Of a stretch of DNA of 64,000 nt, positions 1-10,400 are shown piece after piece. Source of the stretch: W0P28-013 sp963593685 (GTDB taxonomy: Bacteria > Bacteroidota > Bacteroidia > Bacteroidales > Paludibacteraceae); contig CAVBBP010000002.1 of NCBI GenBank assembly GCA_963593685.1, positions 1 to 64,000 on the forward strand, written 5' to 3'. Numbering within the stretch: position 1 is the stretch's first letter; each line of letters starts with the position of its first letter. The notes beneath the pieces are model-generated. The model did no database searches, was not told the DNA's origin, and saw only the letters and a program-made list of their open reading frames with translations. Made by a program: the position numbers and the translations under genes.

Positions 1-3000
1 ATCTTTCGCCAAATATCTTCATCGCTAATTTCCGAGTACTCGTCTTGCTGTTCGGCTTGCTGCGTCTGTTCGGGCTGTTGCGATTGCTCTTGTTGTTGTC
101 TTGCTTGTGGGGCTTGTTGCGTCTGTTCTGCTTGTTGCGTCTGTTCGGCTTGCTGTGTCTGTTCGGCTTGCGGCTGCGTTTCTTGCTGCTGCTCTTTCAC
201 AAACGCACGCCACGCCTCGAGCCGCTCCTTGTTTTCGTTCAGTCGGTCGAGCATAGCAATGTTGCTATTTGTGCCTTTGCCGCTATCGAGTTGCGCCTGT
301 ATATTATCAATAGCCGCTTGGTATTTATTAACATAGGCTTGCGCCGATTTTTGCGCCACCTCCTCGCCGTAATTTTCTACCGTGTAGTCGTACTCCTGCT
401 GTGGGGTCATCTTATCATAGTCGGGCGTACCGTCCTTTTTCGTTGGGTAGCGTGGCTGCTGTGCCGCTTGCTGTTCGGCTATGGCTTGTTGCTGCTGCTT
501 GGCTTGCGCCTCTGCCTGTGCCTTTGCTGCTGCTTCCTGCTCGGCACGCTGCTGCTCGGCACGCAGGTCGGCATTGTGGCGTGCCACTGTAACACAGTCG
601 GCTTCGAGCATTTGGTCGAGATGGTCGTGATAGAAAGGGGCGAACAACTTGGGTTTGCCCGTTGGGTTCCAATACACTGGGTGTTCAAAGCGTGTGCGTT
701 CCCAATCGACAGTGCCGTCGGGGCGCACATAGAATCCGCCCTGCGATGTCAGCGGTAGCGACAACGACCGACCGTCTTGGGTCTTGTAGCGGAAAATAAC
801 CTTTTTCGTTTTCGGCTGAAACACCGCCTCGTTGTTTTGCTGCTCTGCACCTATGGGTGTAGGCTGCTCCTGCTTCTGCTCGGCTTGCTGCTGTTGCTCT
901 GCGGCAGGTTGCTCTGCGGCAGGTTGCTCTGTGGTTTGTTCAGTAGTAGTCTGCTCGGCTGTAGGCTGCTCTGTTTGTTCTTGTGCAGGTTGTGGCTCTT
1001 GCTCGGCAGTTGGCTCTTGTGTTTGTTCAGTGGCTGGCTGTTGTTGCTCTTGCTCGGCAGTAGGCTGCTCGGCAGTCTGCTGTTCGGCAGTAGCCCCATG
1101 CTGCTTGGCAAGTTCGCTCGCTACATACGACTGCATATCACTCAACAACTCTTTTGCGCTTTTCGAGCCGTTGCCGTTGTAGGTATCGCGCAACAACGAC
1201 TGCAACTGTGCCTCTGTTATTCCTTTCTTTTGCAGGTAACCTTTGATTATCTGCATTCGTTTGAACATGTCGTACTTCTCATCGAGCGAGCGCATAGTGC
1301 TATTCGCCCATTCATAGTTCGGGTTGTTGGGGTCGTTGAGAGTTTCACTCAATGCGTCAATGGTTATGCCTTTCTCCGACAACGCTTTCGATAGTTCGCC
1401 AAAGAAGCCACGCGCATTCTCATCGCCAATAGCATTGAGTGCTTGCAGCGCACCGTGCGCATTCATAACGGTTTTAACATAGCCGTCGTCTTTCAACAAG
1501 CGTTGCCATTCGTCGTATAGTTTCTGTTCGCTCTCGGTCATCTCGTCGCCCCTGTAGGCTTTTAACGCTACATTCTCCAATTCTTGGTGCGTTACACCGA
1601 GTTGTTGCGACACGCCAAGCATCTCGTCAAGAGCGGCTAAATTGCGTTTTTGCTTTTGCGTGCCTATTCGCTCGACACTTGCAGTAGCGATATTGCCGCC
1701 GCCACCAACAAGTCCGCCAACGATAGCAGCATCGCCCACTTGACGCAAGTCTATTCCGTCGCTCAAGCCCAAAGCGTAGTCTATTGTCTGTTCTGCCAAT
1801 TCGGTAACACCCTCGCCTGTTGGCTCGCAAGCAATGCGCCAGCCCCAGCCTATCGCCTTTTTGGCAAACGATTTTGCGGCTTTCACTACATCGCCTTTCA
1901 GCAGGTTAATAGCCTTTACTGGTTCGCTTCGGAATAGTTTGAACCAAGTGTCGTTACTCAACTTTTCGCCAAAGAACTCTGCACAGAAAGTGCCAATTAC
2001 AGCAACACCTTTGTCTGCTGCCGATAGTTGGTCGTTGTTTTTTATCTCCTCGTATTTGTCGGCAGCAGCACCACTCGCCAAGAACGATGAAAAGGCGGTC
2101 GATGCTTCCATTCCTTTGGTAAAGTAAGAACCAAGATAAGCAGTAACCAGTTGCGGCAGGTTGCGAGAGGCTTCAATGCCAGCCGTGCCTGCAGCCTTTC
2201 CGTACTCGCCCTCTGCCAAGTAGTCGATAATTCCTTTCTGCTCTTGGTAGCGGTCGCTCTCTTTTTTGTAGTGTTCTACACATTTCTCGAAGTCGCTACC
2301 TAACAACATAGAGTAAGCGTCATAAAAGCCGTTTACAAGCATTCCCAGCGGTCGTGCGCCTTTGAAAAACGGTATCGCACGCCCAACGCCATTATCGTAG
2401 ATAGCCTCTTCGAGGGCGTTTATTGCTTTCTTTGGTGTTAATGCCAAGTCGCCAACACCAGCCATAAAGGACTCAAAAAGGTCTTTGCCGTATGAATCCT
2501 TTGGCGTGTTGTCGCCAGTGCGATATACTTTCAAGTTCCCATCTTCGTCTTTTTCTGTGCGCCACGCAAAACGGTTGTCGTATTTTTCATCGGCAATCGA
2601 TTTGTCGATACGCGCCAAAGCCTCCTTTTTCTGTTGCTCGGTCAGCGGTTCGTACTTTGCGCCCTCCGCTATGAAATCACGCATATCGTCGGCTGGCGTT
2701 GGCTCGCCATTCAGTTTCCGAATGCCATAACCTGTGTCGGTAGGCGGATTCAACAGAGCCTCACGAATAGAGTTTTGCGGCTGCTCCGTTGGTATAGTCT
2801 GCGGCATCTCGGCTGCTGACATCTCGGCTGCTGGGGGCTCAACTGCTGGCTGCTCTTGCGCTGGGTCGCTACCTAAATATGGCTGTATCTTTTCGGTAAA
2901 CTCATCGAATGTGCCAAGATTACGATATTTTGTACTTGCCGCATCATAGAATATCTTGCGCTTCTCATCGTTGCGCATTTTTTCAGTAAACTCATCAAAT

Positions 3001-3074
3001 GTACCAAGATTACGATACTTTGTCGATGCCGCATCATATAAGACACGCAGTTTGTTTATATCTTCTTCTGCCAT
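1..3074 (-). CDS. Giant phage virion/ejection-type protein, 3' end outside window
   Basis: An open frame of 1024 codons starts at the ATG ending at 3074 and runs off the left edge without a stop. The N-terminus has a perfect 20-residue duplication (residues 13-32 and 43-62, YDAASTKYRNLGTFDEFTEK), giving a 30-residue period. A middle part (about 110-640) has helical and Gly/Ala-rich hydrophobic stretches. Three low-complexity Q/E/T/P/A segments follow, near residues 655-740, 835-870 and 960-1010, built from short words such as AEQTQQ. It lies 16 bp downstream of another long virion-type gene. Size, position at the end of the late block and composition fit an internal virion (DNA-ejection) protein; a multi-domain phage polyvalent protein is the alternative. 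No enzymatic motif was recognised. Confidence 0.7.
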   Translation of the reverse strand, partial: MAEEDINKLRVLYDAASTKYRNLGTFDEFTEKMRNDEKRKIFYDAASTKYRNLGTFDEFTEKIQPYLGSDPAQEQPAVEPPAAEMSAAEMPQTIPTEQPQNSIREALLNPPTDTGYGIRKLNGEPTPADDMRDFIAEGAKYEPLTEQQKKEALARIDKSIADEKYDNRFAWRTEKDEDGNLKVYRTGDNTPKDSYGKDLFESFMAGVGDLALTPKKAINALEEAIYDNGVGRAIPFFKGARPLGMLVNGFYDAYSMLLGSDFEKCVEHYKKESDRYQEQKGIIDYLAEGEYGKAAGTAGIEASRNLPQLVTAYLGSYFTKGMEASTAFSSFLASGAAADKYEEIKNNDQLSAADKGVAVIGTFCAEFFGEKLSNDTWFKLFRSEPVKAINLLKGDVVKAAKSFAKKAIGWGWRIACEPTGEGVTELAEQTIDYALGLSDGIDLRQVGDAAIVGGLVGGGGNIATASVERIGTQKQKRNLAALDEMLGVSQQLGVTHQELENVALKAYRGDEMTESEQKLYDEWQRLLKDDGYVKTVMNAHGALQALNAIGDENARGFFGELSKALSEKGITIDALSETLNDPNNPNYEWANSTMRSLDEKYDMFKRMQIIKGYLQKKGITEAQLQSLLRDTYNGNGSKSAKELLSDMQSYVASELAKQHGATAEQQTAEQPTAEQEQQQPATEQTQEPTAEQEPQPAQEQTEQPTAEQTTTEQTTEQPAAEQPAAEQQQQAEQKQEQPTPIGAEQQNNEAVFQPKTKKVIFRYKTQDGRSLSLPLTSQGGFYVRPDGTVDWERTRFEHPVYWNPTGKPKLFAPFYHDHLDQMLEADCVTVARHNADLRAEQQRAEQEAAAKAQAEAQAKQQQQAIAEQQAAQQPRYPTKKDGTPDYDKMTPQQEYDYTVENYGEEVAQKSAQAYVNKYQAAIDNIQAQLDSGKGTNSNIAMLDRLNENKERLEAWRAFVKEQQQETQPQAEQTQQAEQTQQAEQTQQAPQARQQQEQSQQPEQTQQAEQQDEYSEISDEDIWRK

Positions 3075-3090
3075 TATTGTTTAATTTTAT

Positions 3091-6027
3091 CTAAAAATCT
3101 CCCAACTCTTCTCTGTCGTCTTCACTATCTCCGCTGCCACCTGTGTACGCACCGACTAAATCTTGCGATAACGCGCCGCACTCTTTAGTTAGATTCTCTG
3201 TAAGTCTTTTTGCTATATCGTCGATAGCCTTGTCATTGACAGCAGGGTTTCCCTTTAATTTCAAAAGATTATTGATGGCAAGTATAACGGCGTTGTCGTC
3301 AAGTTTGAGTGAACCATCGGCATTTGGGAATGTCCCACCAAGAGCATTTTGCACCAAAGAATCTACAGCCGCTCCTTGCCCATCTTTCGCAATAGCACTT
3401 ATTATACTTCGTTTTGACCAACCGCCTTCTATAGCACTATTCAATATGTTGCCAGTAACTCCTTTTTGTGTCTTTGGGAAGTAATACCTTTTGCCGCCAA
3501 TCACATACGATTTATAGTTGTTCGCCAAGTTAGCACCGCTTTTTAACTCTGCCAACGCTTTTTTCTGCTGCCAGTTCAGTTCAGCAATGCGCCACTTCAA
3601 GTCGCGGTTCAAGGCGTTTTCTGTGCCAGTAAAGGCGCGTGTCTTTGCTGCTTCTGCGGCTTGGAATGCCTGCTGTACGCCCTGTATCTCGCGCTGCTGC
3701 TGGTGGTCGAGCATATTGGTGTAGAGGTCGAAACGCTGTCTTTCTCTTTCGCTCCGTGCTTTCTCACGCTCTTGGCGCAAAGCGTCGAGGCGTTTGTCGT
3801 AGTCGCTCTTTATCTCGAAGTAACGCTTTTCGAGCGTGTCCTGCATCTCGCTTATCTTGCTGCGGTCGGCGGCTTTCAGTCCACTGGCTGTGCCTATGGT
3901 GTCGCCTATCGACATTACAAGACTACCAATAGCCGCCAAAGTCTTTTGACGCTGATTGCGCTTTATCTCAAACTCTTTCTCTTTGCGAATACGCGCATCG
4001 TCCAAAACATCATCGAGCGACATCTCGGGCGACCACGGCTCTAAATTACCTGTGTCGGGGTTCACTTGATAACCCATAATAGCCAACTGGTCGGCGTTGC
4101 AATAGTACTTTAAGTACCACGCATCTACCTTGCCAGTGAGGTTGCCCTCGTGGCTATCGACATTGTGCTGTGGATTGAAACTGCCGTCAGCATTAAAGAA
4201 CTCGGGGAACGCTTTTTTGAACTCCGCCTGTCCCTCTTCCGACAATCTATAAAACCAGTTGTTCTGCTTTATTTGATGCTCGCGTGTCGGCTGATGGCTC
4301 TTGTTGAACTTCATTTGGTTGTCTTTGGCATCGTGATAAGGCAGATAGACCTCTTTCATATAGTCGTTGCACTCCTCTTTGGGGACAACATAGGTTTTTC
4401 CGTCGGGCGATACATTTACCTTATCTTGTGTAGCCCAGTTGTTTTTTAGGCGTATCTCGCTGATATCGCCGTTGGCGTTAGCCGACAGCGCAATCTCGTC
4501 TGCTCTTTTGTTTTTCAGAAGCAGCAAGAGTTTCTCTGCCGTCATATCAGTCAGCACCGATGCGCCACCCATCAACCTGCGTTGCAGTAGCATTATGTCG
4601 CCCGAGCCAAGCACCGTGCGCAGATTGTCGCCAGTCAGTTCGGGGAAAACTTCTATATTGTCAAACGCCTTTTCGATAGCCGCCTCTTCGCGCTGCTTCT
4701 CCTGCCACTCTCTAAACTCTTTCTGCGCCTTGCGGCGTGTTTCCTTATCTTCGGAAACCAGCCCCTCGGCTATATCTTTTGGCGTTTCGACGCGTACACG
4801 CTCCCACTCGCCTGTTTCGAGGTTTCCTTTGTATTTCACGCCACCAATAGTCAATTCTTGGTATTCGTTACCGTTCTCGTCTATGCGTGTGCGTATAACC
4901 TTTGTTGCGTTCTTTCCATTCACCTCGTACCACTCGCCAGTTTCGGGGTGCTGTAGCAGCCTACCGCCCAAAGCGTTCAGCCGTCTGCCCATCTCTGCAT
5001 CGAGTTTCTCCTTTGCCTCTGCTTGGGTCAATGTTTTATTATACCTTGCGTCCAGCGCAGCACGCTGCTTTTGATAGTCTGCTGCTTTGTGGTCGAGTGT
5101 AGCCACAGCATCGTCGTAAGATGCCCCAGCAAAATGCGCATCTGCATCTGCTGCTCGATAGTCTTTGATTGGCTTGAACGACGGTTTTGCTGGCATTTGG
5201 GGAGCAGCGACTTTAGGCGGCACACTCACTCCAGTCGGAGCAGGTGTAGCAGGACGCTCTGCTTGTATGGCTGCTCTTGCTTGCTGCATCTCTATATGTG
5301 GGTCTTGAGTTGTATATGGCTGCTCATCAGTTTTTTGCGTCGCCAATTCTGCACGCTTTTTCTCCGCCTCTTCAAGTCGTGCTTCTTCCTCTGTTTTCAA
5401 CTGCTTCTCCGCTGCCAGCATCTCCTCTTCGGTAGGCTTGACAGAATTTATCTGACCAACTCCTACCGTGTTGGGGTCTATAGCCACCTGCTGCTCTTGT
5501 GATGCGCCTTTAACAACCTTTGTACTGGTGTCGGTGCTGGTCAGGGCTGTGGTTGCGCGCACTACTGGGCTTAATGCTGGTGTGCTTCCGCCTCCACCGC
5601 CACCGTTGTCGGTCGTCTGTTCAGTAGCGACAGCATCGTTACCGCCGCCACCAGTTTTTGCGCCGCTGCCGCCGTTGTCGCCCGAAGCACCTCCTACTGC
5701 ACTATAGCCCGATAGAGCAATTTTATCATCCTTGCCGTCCTCCGCCTGCTCCTGCTCACGCTCCTGTTCACGCTGTGCCTTGCGGTTGGCGCGACGCGCT
5801 TCACGCTCCTTTTGTCGCAGTTCGCGTTTAGAGAGTGGCGCAAAAGTAGTGGTCGGCATCGCTGGAGCAGGAGCGGCTTGTGGAACATCAATCCCGCTTT
5901 TTTGCACATCTTTAGCACTGAGTTCTACCCCATCGGGCGCAGGTTGCTCTACTGGCTTCTGTTCAGGTTGCTCTACTGGCTGTTCAACCTTTTTTGGTTC
6001 TGTTGTTATTTGTGTGTTGTCTGCCAT
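3091..6027 (-). CDS. Large phage structural/ejection-type protein, 978 aa
   Basis: The start is ATG at 6027 with an AAGGAG-type site about nine bases upstream. The first 250 residues are low-complexity: Pro/Glu/Gln-rich, then Lys/Arg/Glu-rich, then Gly/Ser/Thr-rich. Residues about 330-640 look globular. Around residue 700 a short hydrophobic Gly/Ala stretch follows a basic segment, and residues about 720-850 form a long, highly charged predicted coiled coil rich in R, E, Q and K. The C-terminus is acidic. The order (hydrophobic patch plus long helix, after smaller Ala-rich virion proteins) is like podovirus internal virion proteins that form the ejection channel. This is inference; no family was identified by sequence. 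Confidence 0.65.
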   Translation of the reverse strand: MADNTQITTEPKKVEQPVEQPEQKPVEQPAPDGVELSAKDVQKSGIDVPQAAPAPAMPTTTFAPLSKRELRQKEREARRANRKAQREQEREQEQAEDGKDDKIALSGYSAVGGASGDNGGSGAKTGGGGNDAVATEQTTDNGGGGGGSTPALSPVVRATTALTSTDTSTKVVKGASQEQQVAIDPNTVGVGQINSVKPTEEEMLAAEKQLKTEEEARLEEAEKKRAELATQKTDEQPYTTQDPHIEMQQARAAIQAERPATPAPTGVSVPPKVAAPQMPAKPSFKPIKDYRAADADAHFAGASYDDAVATLDHKAADYQKQRAALDARYNKTLTQAEAKEKLDAEMGRRLNALGGRLLQHPETGEWYEVNGKNATKVIRTRIDENGNEYQELTIGGVKYKGNLETGEWERVRVETPKDIAEGLVSEDKETRRKAQKEFREWQEKQREEAAIEKAFDNIEVFPELTGDNLRTVLGSGDIMLLQRRLMGGASVLTDMTAEKLLLLLKNKRADEIALSANANGDISEIRLKNNWATQDKVNVSPDGKTYVVPKEECNDYMKEVYLPYHDAKDNQMKFNKSHQPTREHQIKQNNWFYRLSEEGQAEFKKAFPEFFNADGSFNPQHNVDSHEGNLTGKVDAWYLKYYCNADQLAIMGYQVNPDTGNLEPWSPEMSLDDVLDDARIRKEKEFEIKRNQRQKTLAAIGSLVMSIGDTIGTASGLKAADRSKISEMQDTLEKRYFEIKSDYDKRLDALRQEREKARSERERQRFDLYTNMLDHQQQREIQGVQQAFQAAEAAKTRAFTGTENALNRDLKWRIAELNWQQKKALAELKSGANLANNYKSYVIGGKRYYFPKTQKGVTGNILNSAIEGGWSKRSIISAIAKDGQGAAVDSLVQNALGGTFPNADGSLKLDDNAVILAINNLLKLKGNPAVNDKAIDDIAKRLTENLTKECGALSQDLVGAYTGGSGDSEDDREELGDF

Positions 6028-6046
6028 ACTGTTTTCTCCTTAAATG

Positions 6047-6583
6047 TTATTTACCTCCAAGTCCTGCTGCGCCTTGCGCAGTGTTTTGCAAGCCAGCGTT
6101 GATGTCTGCATCAGCCGATGCGCTCAACTGGTTCGCTCTGTTAAATCCACGGTCGGCTTTGTTCTGTATCGACTCTGCTTGCACATTAGCCATTCCCGAC
6201 AATGCGTTGTTGTAGTTTGCCGATGCTTGCTGCGCCAATGCAGTATAAGTGTCCGATATGGCTTGTGAACGCTGCTTTTGCTGCGCCAATGCCATTTCGG
6301 GGGTTGCACCACCAATAGCCGCTTGTGCCGCCTGTTGGTCGCCCTGCGCTGCAAGTTCACGCTTCATCGAGCCGATAGTTGCTTGCGCTGCCGAGTTGCC
6401 CATTGGGTTGGCTGCGTCAGCCGCTTGTCGCCGCGCATCGTTCTCGAGTAGCGTGCGTGCATTGTCTTCTTGACGCTCCGCTTTTTTGCGCGCAGCGGCA
6501 GCACCAATCTTTTTGCCGACCCCCATTGCCATTTGTAAACCACCGACAGCGGTCTGCACTGCTGAACCTGTCATGTTGCCCAT
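6047..6583 (-). CDS. Small Ala/Gln-rich virion protein, internal-virion-like
   Basis: 178 residues, starting at ATG 6583 after a GGGAG-type ribosome site. The N-terminus is Gly/Ala-rich and mildly hydrophobic (residues 1-30), followed by a charged segment (AAARKKAERQED) and then a long Ala/Gln/Asn-rich helical region. There are no cysteines. This composition resembles short phage internal virion proteins (T7 gp14-like in size and character), and it lies directly upstream of the two giant ejection-type genes. The function is inferred from order and composition only. Confidence 0.55.
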   Translation of the reverse strand: MGNMTGSAVQTAVGGLQMAMGVGKKIGAAAARKKAERQEDNARTLLENDARRQAADAANPMGNSAAQATIGSMKRELAAQGDQQAAQAAIGGATPEMALAQQKQRSQAISDTYTALAQQASANYNNALSGMANVQAESIQNKADRGFNRANQLSASADADINAGLQNTAQGAAGLGGK

Positions 6584-6604
6584 ATTTTGTTCTCCCTTTT
6601 TATT

Positions 6605-7045
6605 TTAATGTTTTGTTGTATTTTCTATTGCTTTCTCTTCTTGTTTGGCGGCTTCCTCTTTGCGTTCTTCGAGGTCTTCTTGCCGTCGCTCTTGCTGTTC
6701 GTGTCGCCGCTGTTGTAGTGCCTCTTCGCTGCGCATAGCGGCTAATCCTGCTTCGCTACCCGATGTAGCCAAGTTTATCTGCGAGCCGCCTCCGCCACCG
6801 CCGCCGCCTACACTGCCACCGCCTCCGCCGCTGCCAGCCATCGACATTATCTTTCCCATCATCGAGCCAGCACCTGCTGCTCCAGCCGCTCCAGCCGCTC
6901 CAGTTGCCGCTGCTGCGCCTCCTGCTGCCGCTGCTCCTCCTGCGGCTGCTGCACCTCCTGCGGCTGCCGCTCCTCCTGCCGCCGCTGCTCCACCGAGCGC
7001 AGCCGCTCCACCACTTGCGGCTAATGCCGCTATTATTGGTATCAT
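6605..7045 (-). CDS. Gly/Ala repeat phage protein
   Basis: 146 residues from ATG 7045 with AGGAG about ten bases upstream. Residues 12-50 are a tandem GGAAAA hexapeptide repeat. A short GxGSMMGKIMSMAG segment and a poly-Gly linker (about 70-90) follow, then a globular or helical part and a strongly charged C-terminal helix rich in Q, E and R (about 108-140). The DNA of the repeat is a GC-rich degenerate 18-bp tandem array with mixed synonymous codons, so selection has kept the peptide rather than the DNA. It may be a membrane-active or structural virion component. It sits between the ejection-type genes and the nozzle-like gene; no family was recognised. Confidence 0.55.
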   Translation of the reverse strand: MIPIIAALAASGGAAALGGAAAAGGAAAAGGAAAAGGAAAAGGAAAATGAAGAAGAAGAGSMMGKIMSMAGSGGGGGSVGGGGGGGGSQINLATSGSEAGLAAMRSEEALQQRRHEQQERRQEDLEERKEEAAKQEEKAIENTTKH

Positions 7046-7076
7046 TGTCTATTGCTCCTATGTTTATTGTTTGACA

Positions 7077-7460
7077 TTATCTTGGCTTTTCTGTATATCT
7101 GTCGGCGGTCGTTATGTCGAAATACTCTATACGACTGTTTGGCAGTAGGTTGCCCACAAACACCACCATCAGAAAACGACAACTGTTACGCTCAATGGTT
7201 GTGCCTATATCTCGTATCGGTACGCCTGTGTGCTTTCGCTCTGTGCCGCCCAAGTACATCCAACGCTTACCGTCGATGCTGCCGCTCACATACAAGCCGC
7301 TGCTCTTGCCGCTTGTGCCGACAAACAACCCACGCAACACCACCCGAAAAGTACCTTTCAAATCGTCGCTTTCGAGTTTCATCGGGCGCGTCTGTAATAA
7401 CACATCTGTGCCAGCCGACGACCCATCGAAAGGAAATTCCCATAAATTACCAACTGCCAT
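7077..7460 (-). CDS. Small phage structural protein, beta-rich
   Basis: 127 residues from ATG 7460. It lies two bases downstream of the large nozzle-like gene, so the two are certainly cotranscribed. The sequence is predicted beta-rich, with alternating hydrophobic residues and a phrase (LYVSGSIDGKRWMYLGG) typical of carbohydrate-binding or head/tail-decoration beta sandwiches. Size and position suggest an accessory tail or head-fibre-type protein. I do not recognise a named family. The coding assignment is firm from frame and operon context; the function is a guess. Confidence 0.55.
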   Translation of the reverse strand: MAVGNLWEFPFDGSSAGTDVLLQTRPMKLESDDLKGTFRVVLRGLFVGTSGKSSGLYVSGSIDGKRWMYLGGTERKHTGVPIRDIGTTIERNSCRFLMVVFVGNLLPNSRIEYFDITTADRYTEKPR

Positions 7461-7462
7461 AC

Positions 7463-10400
7463 CTATTTCTTCCTCTCTATTGGTTTTATACTATCGACAA
7501 TAGCATAGAGCGACGCTGGGTAGTTTTTCGTGTCGAACGCTATGCGCTTGTTCAACTTGGTGCAGACATGCGTGTCGGTGTCTATCAAATAACAATAGGC
7601 GTATTTCGGGTTATAACATATCAGTTTCGATTTCACATAGATGTAACTCAAACGCGTACCCGAAGCCGATAGATAAGTACGAAAATCCTCTTTCGATATA
7701 GCACCCGACAACTGCACCAACTGCGTGTGCGAAATGGCATTGCCATATACTTTCAATCCATCGCCACGCTCGTAACTGCTCGAAAGGTTGGGCAGCGGCT
7801 CGGGCTGACCATTGATATTTTCCGATGTTAATGTGGTGTCGCTACCGCTCAAAAGCATCAGCCCTTTCTCGGTACTGAAATAGATACCTGCGTCGGTCTG
7901 CGCTATAGCGTCGGGGTTGTTGCAAACCTCGCGCGACAACGGCGCATTGTTCAAGTAACTGCCTACACCGCTCGTATCTACCTGCATTGCAAATATGCCC
8001 TCAGTAGTGAATACTACCAATGGGTAAGTACCAAACTGACCCTGCGACAACGCTACAGCATTGCTGCTAAAAGCGAGTATCTTGCCAAAGCCAACCATAT
8101 AGGTCTGCTCGTATGGGAACACAAGCGGACTGTTTGTTTTCGATACTTTGAATGTGTTGCCGTCGCGCTCCACTATCGTTTCTTTCGAGCCACCCAGTTT
8201 CTCGTACTGCTCGCCAGCCTTGCTCTCTTTATGTACATTGTAACTTTCAAAGTTGTCGAACTCGATAGGCTCGCCTATGTAATACGACATGTTGCTCGTC
8301 TTGTTACTCTGTAGGGAATAACTATTGCCAATGTCGAACCAGTAGGCTGTACCATCGCCCATAATCAATTCCACCCCTTTGATGCAGAATGTGGTGACAG
8401 AAGAACTGGGGTAAACAAAACTCGATAGCACCAGCCTCCCAAAGTTAAACCACACATCGCGCTGCCATACTACTGTTTCGTTCACACCAAACGCCTCGTC
8501 CTCGATACGCACCGTGCCAACAAGTTTGTATTTCTCTTGAGCGTCAGCCTCTACGCCGTGAATGGTGCAGCGAGTCGAGGTTAAACCAGCGTTTAGCAGT
8601 GCTAAATTTACCTTGTCCCTGCGACTATTTATCAAATCACGGATTTTATTGTACCTATATGTCGCTTCGTGCGTTACAAGACTATCTCCGCTAATAATCT
8701 GTTGCGCTTGGTTGTGTGCGCCAAGACCGCCAGCATAGAACTCAAAGCCGTGCGATATTGTCTGTTTGATGTTGGCTATGTGCAACTTGCTGTTATAGAC
8801 ATAACTTGTCTTGTAGTCGTAGCAGTCCTGCCCATAGTCCGACAGCGTTTCCTGCTGTTCGAGTGCCGATATTTTGCCACGCTCGATATAGGGTATTACC
8901 AAGCGGTCTTTCTTAATCGCTTTCAATTCATCGACACTGATGCTGTGTATCTTGTAGTATGTGCCAGCCAAGTCGGTCAGTTCGCGAATCACCTCGTCCT
9001 GCTTGCGGTAAGGGCGGTGCGATGCCATTGTAAGTATGTCCTCGTTGGTGTAGTCCTCGTGGCAGTCCACTATCTGCGTCATAAATATGTCGATGCTCGA
9101 CACCATAGCAAGCACATCGTCGTCGGGTATCTCGTGTATGATAAACGCTGGCGTGTCGCACTCACGGCTCAACACCGTGTAGATGTTCATCTCATGTACT
9201 TTACCGTCGCCATCGAGGTCGTTCAGATTCCACACTGCCGCACCAATTTCGCCGTGGTGCATATTCGACGAACCCCTATTCCGTTTGGTAAACCAGTTGG
9301 GTGCTTCGGGGTCATTATCATCTCTCTCATACATAGCACTCATGTCCATCATACCACCATTAGTGAGTGGTGCGCAATGAGGTTGCCCATATATATTGTT
9401 TACATCATCATTGAGACTGTTTTGATATGTATTGCATATCATAGCATCTACATAGCCCAAATAACCGCTGCGACCAATAGAATTAACAAGTGCACCTTTT
9501 TTGGTTATCAAAGGTGCAACTTCGGGAGAGTAGGAGTCCCAAGTGATGTCGCAAGCAGCGTTCACTTTGCTTATATCTTTCTCGCTCTCCTCATTATAGT
9601 AGCCGCGTTTCTGATAGTCGTAGGTCAGTTTTTTTGTATTGCGGTCAAAGTCATAGTAGTTTTTGCGCTCAAATCTTTTGCTATTGAACTGATACACCTC
9701 GCGGAAGCCGACATTGTTTTGTGTCAAATGCCAATAGTCGTAACTCGGCAACTGATACTTTACCGCAAATGCGTGGTTGCGCATTATTTTCCAATATATA
9801 TCATCAGCACCTTCGCCACGGTAAAGTACATTCATAGTATCTCTACTTCTTGGATTTCCTCGACGCGCTTTCAAAAAGTCGTGTATCTCTTCAACGCTTT
9901 GTTTAACCCATTTATCGCAATTACCAGAGAAATCTTGCCCTTGGGTTCCCCGATAACTCTGCTGCTCCCAATAAAACGCACTTTTCAACAACTGATTCTG
10001 CACATCGCTATTGAACGAAAATTTACCTTTTCGGAATTTTGCATCGTCATCGCCTGTGCCACGCGCACGCAATACACTACCGCTATCGTCGGTATAGTCT
10101 ATCACTGTGCCGTCAGCACGCACACTTTTGTAGGGGTCGCTCGTACAGAACACAGGTTCAGAGATGTTCACATAACTACCATCGGCAAGGCGCACGGCAT
10201 AGCGCATCAAGCAAGCACCATTGATATACTCGCCCTTGCGCACTCCGCCGCTCAACACTTTGAAATTGTCCGATATGCGCTGCTTGTAGTCAATGTCTTT
10301 TACATGCTTGACAAACTCCTCCATCTTATAGTCTTTCTCTTTTGTTCCCTTTTGGAACTTATCGACCAACACGGCTATGCCATTGCCTATCGTACCAACG

